Assembly (NCBI RefSeq): GCF_026107515.2
Contig: NZ_JAPCHW010000022.1
Span: 1 to 33,720 of the forward strand
Reading direction: 5' to 3'
DNA from: Glutamicibacter sp. MNS18
GTDB taxonomy: Bacteria > Actinomycetota > Actinomycetes > Actinomycetales > Micrococcaceae
Length of the DNA: 33,720 nt
Positions 30,194 through 33,720 of the stretch are shown here, piece after piece. Positions within the stretch are counted from its first letter, which is position 1; every line of letters begins with the position of its first letter. A model generated the notes under the pieces. That model searched no databases. It was not told the DNA's origin and was given only the letters and a program-made list of their open reading frames with translations. The translations under genes and the position numbers were made by a program.

Positions 30194-32728
30194 ATGACCG
30201 TAAATGACATCGAGGCCCTGCGCCCACGCAAGGCCGTTCTTTACCTGCGCGTCTCCAGCAAGAAGCAAACCGAGACCGCCATCGATATCGACAAGGACGG
30301 CAACTCCATTGCCACGCAGCGCGACATCTGTGAGCAGAAAGCTGGCTCTCTTGGTGCTGAGATCGTCCATGAGTTCGTCGAGCCGGGCGTCTCGGCCCAG
30401 ACGATTGAAAAGCGCCCGCAGTTCCAGGCCATGATGACATTCCTGGCTGACAACCGCGATGTCGACTACGTCATTGTCTATGCCCGCTCGCGTGCCTTCC
30501 GCAACTTCGTCGACGCCGCGATTACCCGGCGTCACCTCGACAAGCTCGACGTCCGACTACTCTCGGCCCGCGAGGACTTCGGCGAAGGCACCTACGCCGA
30601 AGCCATGGAAGCGGTCACCGACATCATGAACCAGGTACAGAACCAGCTCAGTGGTGAAGATATCCGGATCAAGATGCGCAACAAGGCGATCAACGGCGGC
30701 ACGCTGACAAAAGCCAAACTCGGATACCTCAACATCCGCAAGGACATCGATGGGCGCATGATCAACAGTATCGGGCTAGACGAGAAGCGCGCCCCGTTTG
30801 TTCTGAAGGCTTATGAGTTGTATGCCACGGGCAACTATTCGATCGAACGGCTCGAAGCCACCATGGCCGATCTCGGGCTCACGTCGAGACGAACCACCCG
30901 CTACCCCGAACAGCCGGTGTCTGCAAGCAAACTGCACACCATGCTCAAGGATCCTTACTACGTCGGCTTCCTGGTCTATAAGGGAGATATCTACCCGGGT
31001 CGACACGAACCGATTGTCGGCCAGGACCTATTCGATCAAGTTCAAGAAGTCATGAGCGCACGCAGTGGTGCCGGAACTCGCGACCGCGTCCACAACCACT
31101 ATCTGAAGGGCATGCTATTTTGCCACAAATGCCACGCGCTGGGCAGGGAAAGCCGCATGATTTACGTTCAGGCAAAGGGTCGCAGCGGCTCACTTCATGA
31201 GTACTTCTTTTGCCGGGCCAAGCAGGAAGGCCTTTGCGACACCAGGTACATTCCAACCTCCGTAATCGAAGATAGTGTCGTTGACGAATACGCCCGGCTC
31301 AAGCTGGAGCCTACATTCGAAGCTGACATTCGAAACCGCCTGACGACGGCGCTCGACATCGAACAGGAAGATATCAAGGCCACCTACGCCGTACTGCGTA
31401 ACCAGCTATCCGAAATCGAGCGAAAAGAGTCTCGTATTGTTGACCTCGCCGCCGACGGCACACTGCCAACCAGCAAGATTCGCGAGAAGCTATTCGAGCT
31501 GGCGCAGCAGAAGAACCGCATCGAAGACAGCCTGGCGAACGTCGAGGGCAAGATTGCGGCTGGCGGCAAGTTGCTCGCGGCGGCACTGGATCAAGTCACG
31601 GACACTCAGCGCTATTACCATGCCACCCCGGATAAGGTCCGACGGATTCTCAACGAATCCTTCTATCATTTCTTCCGCGTTGCCGAAGACGGGAAGGTCT
31701 CCGCAGAATTGAATCATCCATTTGACGACATCATGGCCGCCCAGGCGGCGTTCTCCGGCCTGAAAACGGCATCGAACGAGTCGTCCCAAGTATCGACCCC
31801 GTCGTCCCAAAATGGGCCGATTTTGACCGTTTCAGACATATTGAACGGCCAATCTCGGGGCAACAAAAATGGCGCCGATTTCTCGACGCCATCTCTGTTA
31901 TTGGAACTGAAGTGGATCTACTCGAACCATGGTTCGAATAAAACTACTCTGGTCGGGATGACAGGATTTGAACCTGCGACCTCGTCGTCCCGAACGACGC
32001 GCGCTACCAAGCTGCGCCACATCCCGATTTTTGACAACGTGACCACTTTACATCGTGGCTTTGGTCGATGCAAAATCGAGGCTCGTGGATTGTCTTCGTG
32101 CGGTCTGCACTACCTACTGAATCGCCTTTCCGGGATTCAGTATTCCGAGTGGATCAAGCATCGACTTCAGTTGCCGCTGAATCTGGAGGACATCCTCGGC
32201 CTGCTCCCAACCCAGCCATTCACGTTTAATCAATCCGACGCCATGCTCACCGGTGATGGTACCGCCGACTGCCAGGGCCAATCGGATGCTCTCTTCCAGG
32301 GCAGCAGACAGGCGGACCAGCGGGTCAGGGCCGGCATCCGGTTCCACCGAAAAAGTAGGATGCAGGTTGCCGTCACCTGCATGCGCAATGATTCGAACAT
32401 CCACCTCGTGGCGTTGGGCCACTTCACGAACCTTGCGAACATACTCAACCATGCAACTCTTGGGAACAGCAACATCTTCCCCCATACGATAGGCATCGTC
32501 CTGGAGATCTCCCCGGCTGGTACGCCTCATCTCGATCAGCGTCGTGGCGAATGGATCAGCGATGGCGCTGAGAATTACAGGCATCCCGGTAAACGCCGAA
32601 CGCACCACCTCTTCCTCCTTGGGAGCTCCATAGCCGTCGAATCTGGCCAAGACCATGGCTTCACCCAGTTTGGCGATTTCTGTTCCGTAGCTTCGATCGA
32701 GGACTTCCATGGTCGGCCTATCGATTAG
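30194..32728 (+). CDS. Large serine recombinase (integrase), frame reads through tRNA-Pro
   Basis: Resolvase domain with catalytic Ser in YLRVSSKKQ (S21), then the recombinase domain (about 170-310), a zinc ribbon (CHKC near 325 and a later C..C pair near 355), and a coiled coil (about 395-470). These are the parts of a large serine integrase. ATG 30194 has AAGGAG upstream. The conserved part ends near residue 540. The open frame continues through the tRNA-Pro gene (from about codon 585) and then some 600 bases antisense to the host oxidase gene before stopping. The last 250 or so residues are therefore host DNA, not recombinase sequence. In the excised circle the C-terminus would differ. It probably drives integration and excision at the tRNA-Pro site. 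Confidence 0.82.
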   Translation: MTVNDIEALRPRKAVLYLRVSSKKQTETAIDIDKDGNSIATQRDICEQKAGSLGAEIVHEFVEPGVSAQTIEKRPQFQAMMTFLADNRDVDYVIVYARSRAFRNFVDAAITRRHLDKLDVRLLSAREDFGEGTYAEAMEAVTDIMNQVQNQLSGEDIRIKMRNKAINGGTLTKAKLGYLNIRKDIDGRMINSIGLDEKRAPFVLKAYELYATGNYSIERLEATMADLGLTSRRTTRYPEQPVSASKLHTMLKDPYYVGFLVYKGDIYPGRHEPIVGQDLFDQVQEVMSARSGAGTRDRVHNHYLKGMLFCHKCHALGRESRMIYVQAKGRSGSLHEYFFCRAKQEGLCDTRYIPTSVIEDSVVDEYARLKLEPTFEADIRNRLTTALDIEQEDIKATYAVLRNQLSEIERKESRIVDLAADGTLPTSKIREKLFELAQQKNRIEDSLANVEGKIAAGGKLLAAALDQVTDTQRYYHATPDKVRRILNESFYHFFRVAEDGKVSAELNHPFDDIMAAQAAFSGLKTASNESSQVSTPSSQNGPILTVSDILNGQSRGNKNGADFSTPSLLLELKWIYSNHGSNKTTLVGMTGFEPATSSSRTTRATKLRHIPIFDNVTTLHRGFGRCKIEARGLSSCGLHYLLNRLSGIQYSEWIKHRLQLPLNLEDILGLLPTQPFTFNQSDAMLTGDGTADCQGQSDALFQGSRQADQRVRAGIRFHRKSRMQVAVTCMRNDSNIHLVALGHFTNLANILNHATLGNSNIFPHTIGIVLEISPAGTPHLDQRRGEWISDGAENYRHPGKRRTHHLFLLGSSIAVESGQDHGFTQFGDFCSVASIEDFHGRPID
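31922..31937. other. Palindrome near the tRNA end, candidate attachment half-site
   Basis: TCGAACCATGGTTCGA is a perfect 16-bp palindrome 12 bp from the 3' end of tRNA-Pro. Its position at the element/tRNA junction makes it a candidate recombinase-binding repeat within attR. A downstream hairpin for the tRNA transcript is an alternative. Confidence 0.4.
31950..32026 (-). tRNA. tRNA-Pro(CGG)
   Basis: A complete minus-strand cloverleaf: acceptor CGGGATG/CATCCCG, anticodon loop TTCGGGA giving anticodon CGG, T-loop TTCAAAT in a five-pair stem, discriminator A and encoded CCA (31950-31952). Its 3' end faces the integrative element, the usual orientation when a mobile element uses a tRNA 3' end as target. 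Confidence 0.93.
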
Positions 32729-33499
32729 CTCGAGGATCGCTGGCTGCACCCTCGCCCTGCCAATGGTCTGAATTCCTTCCAAGGCCGCTTCAAGGGTTTC
32801 GAACACCATACTCATATCTCGTTGGTCGACCGGCAGATAGCGCAGTCTCAGAACAGCGCGAACGACGATTCCCAGTGTCCCTTCGGACCCGACAAAAAGG
32901 GACGTCAGATCATAGCCGGCCACTCCCTTGAACGTCTGTGTTCCCACGGTAATTAGCCGTCCGTCAGCCAGGACAACATCCAGCGATAGCACGGATTCGC
33001 GGGTGACACCGTACTTCGCGCAACGTAGACCCCCTGCGTTGGTCGCGATATTCCCGCCGAGCGTCGATATGCGGTAGCTGGCCGGGTCCGGCGCATACAT
33101 GAATCCGTATTCCTTCACCGCATCATTGAGCTCACTGTTGATGACACCAGGCTCAACCACGGCCAATTCATCCTGCGGCCGGATCTCAAGGATCTTATTC
33201 ATGTTGGACAGGTTGAGCACGAGACAAGGCCCCAGGACATGGACTCCTCCGGAGACGCCGGTTCCAGCACCACGGCTAATGACGGGGATTTTATGTTCCG
33301 TGCACAGGCGCATGATCGCCTGAACTTGCTCGGTGGACTCGGGATAGGCAACAGCAATCGGAAGGATGGGTTCGGTAGCCAGCTGGCCATAGTCCCGCGA
33401 ATTCTGCAGAAGCACTGCTTGGTCAGTGACCAGTCGCTTCTCTTTCAATATCGCGCCCAGTTCGTGCAGGAACAGGTCGATCTGTTTCGTGTCCGCCAT
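32114..33499 (-). CDS. FAD-linked oxidase, glycolate/D-lactate dehydrogenase type (GlcD-like)
   Basis: A 461-residue host metabolic enzyme. The FAD_binding_4 (PCMH) domain shows ISRGAGTGVSGG near residue 70 and STLGGNIATNAGG near 125. The C-terminal FAD-oxidase domain ends in IIAHAGDGNLHPTF and GGTITGEHGVGLIKREW, with the His and Arg/Lys typical of D-2-hydroxy-acid dehydrogenases. It oxidises a 2-hydroxy acid such as D-lactate or glycolate, passing electrons to the respiratory chain. ATG 33499 is preceded by AAGGGG; a longer frame to 33631 lacks support. It lies between tRNA-Pro and an rrn operon end and appears intact. Confidence 0.88.
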   Translation of the reverse strand: MADTKQIDLFLHELGAILKEKRLVTDQAVLLQNSRDYGQLATEPILPIAVAYPESTEQVQAIMRLCTEHKIPVISRGAGTGVSGGVHVLGPCLVLNLSNMNKILEIRPQDELAVVEPGVINSELNDAVKEYGFMYAPDPASYRISTLGGNIATNAGGLRCAKYGVTRESVLSLDVVLADGRLITVGTQTFKGVAGYDLTSLFVGSEGTLGIVVRAVLRLRYLPVDQRDMSMVFETLEAALEGIQTIGRARVQPAILELIDRPTMEVLDRSYGTEIAKLGEAMVLARFDGYGAPKEEEVVRSAFTGMPVILSAIADPFATTLIEMRRTSRGDLQDDAYRMGEDVAVPKSCMVEYVRKVREVAQRHEVDVRIIAHAGDGNLHPTFSVEPDAGPDPLVRLSAALEESIRLALAVGGTITGEHGVGLIKREWLGWEQAEDVLQIQRQLKSMLDPLGILNPGKAIQ

Positions 33500-33614
33500 A
33501 ACCACCCCTTGATGAAGAAAACGTCCTTCTGTGATGGTAGTCCATCGCGAAGATTCCGCCTTATTCGGGGCTTGCTCGTCCGGTTTGGTATCCCAAGTCG
33601 TGGGCTTAAATGGG

Positions 33615-33646
33615 TGAGGCCCCGACACCACGGTGTCAGGGCCTCA
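33615..33646 (-). terminator. Hairpin terminator after the rRNA operon
   Basis: TGAGGCCC-C-GACACC pairs with GGTGTC-A-GGGCCTCA, about 14 base pairs with one internal mismatch and a tiny loop. It lies 25 bases beyond the 3' end of 5S on the minus strand and probably terminates the rrn transcript, although the following T content is modest. Confidence 0.7.
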
Positions 33647-33670
33647 AACCACTCTTCCAACATAAGTTAA

Positions 33671-33720
33671 GTCCGGCGGTGACCTACTCTCCCACACCCT
33701 CACGAGTGCAGTACCATCGG
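33671..33720 (-). rRNA. rrf: 5S ribosomal RNA, 3' part
   Basis: The minus strand ends ...GGTCACCGCCGGAC, and the plus-strand text GTCCGGCGGTGACCTACTCTC with GAGTGCAGTACCATCGG is the typical 3' half of an actinobacterial 5S rRNA. The gene continues beyond the right edge. It shows that an rrn operon on the minus strand abuts this region. Confidence 0.9.

Noticed and set aside
31828-31847. CGTTTCA...TTGAACG resembling the repressor operator inside the recombinase frame
   Set aside because: The spacer is six rather than four bases and one arm is poor, so it is probably chance.
32114-32728. C-terminal extension of the serine recombinase antisense to the oxidase gene as a functional domain
   Set aside because: The oxidase on the other strand is fully conserved in its catalytic motifs, so the plus-strand frame here is a shadow created by read-through.

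Overview
The window looks like chromosome from an actinobacterium, most likely a member of the Micrococcaceae (Glutamicibacter/Arthrobacter type). The evidence is an actinobacterial 5S rRNA end at the right edge, an actinobacterial rRNA-operon leader at the left edge, ATGA/GTGA gene coupling, and a tRNA-Pro(CGG) with encoded CCA. Host genes are few. They are a minus-strand rrn leader and promoter (1-271), a GlcD-type FAD oxidase (32114-33499), tRNA-Pro (31950-32026), and the 3' end of a second minus-strand rrn operon (33671-33720). Nearly everything else is accessory DNA sitting between the two rrn operons.

Defence block 1 (about 1.9-9.2 kb) lies between two paralogous tandem-HTH genes (1926-2360 and 8815-9243). 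It holds a plus-strand Gabija-like pair (class 2 OLD nuclease GajA plus a short UvrD-like GajB). It also holds a minus-strand CBASS-like operon: an S-4TM pore-type effector, two different CD-NTase-like cyclases in tandem, and an unrecognised 159-residue gene preceded by a perfect 15-bp hairpin.

Defence block 2 (20541 down to 9353, minus strand) is one tightly coupled operon of eight genes: hsdM, hsdS, a GIY-YIG/RAMA-like gene, hsdR, an Abi_C-type abortive infection gene, a 40-residue small ORF, hamA and hamB. Six junctions are ATGA/GTGA overlaps and the seventh has a 2-nt gap. A type I restriction-modification system and a Hachiman system are therefore built as a single expression unit. The small ORF exactly fills what would otherwise be a gap between abi and hamA.

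The right third (about 20.8-31.95 kb) is an integrative element. It has small structural or unknown genes, a TraG/FtsK-like coupling ATPase, a replication-relaxation protein, a beta-class DNA methyltransferase, a ribbon-helix-helix protein, the antirestriction protein ArdA, an ImmR/ImmA-like repressor-protease pair, and a large serine recombinase. The recombinase reading frame runs straight through tRNA-Pro into antisense of the host oxidase gene, which marks the integration junction. No VirB4, classical relaxase or other secretion-channel gene is visible.

A recurring operator-like palindrome, CGTTCAA-N4-TTGAACG, occurs twice at the promoter of the transfer operon and once (one mismatch) at the immR promoter. 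A variant lies just upstream of hsdM. This suggests that the element's repressor controls transfer and itself, and possibly the restriction/Hachiman operon too. The left boundary of the element could not be located.
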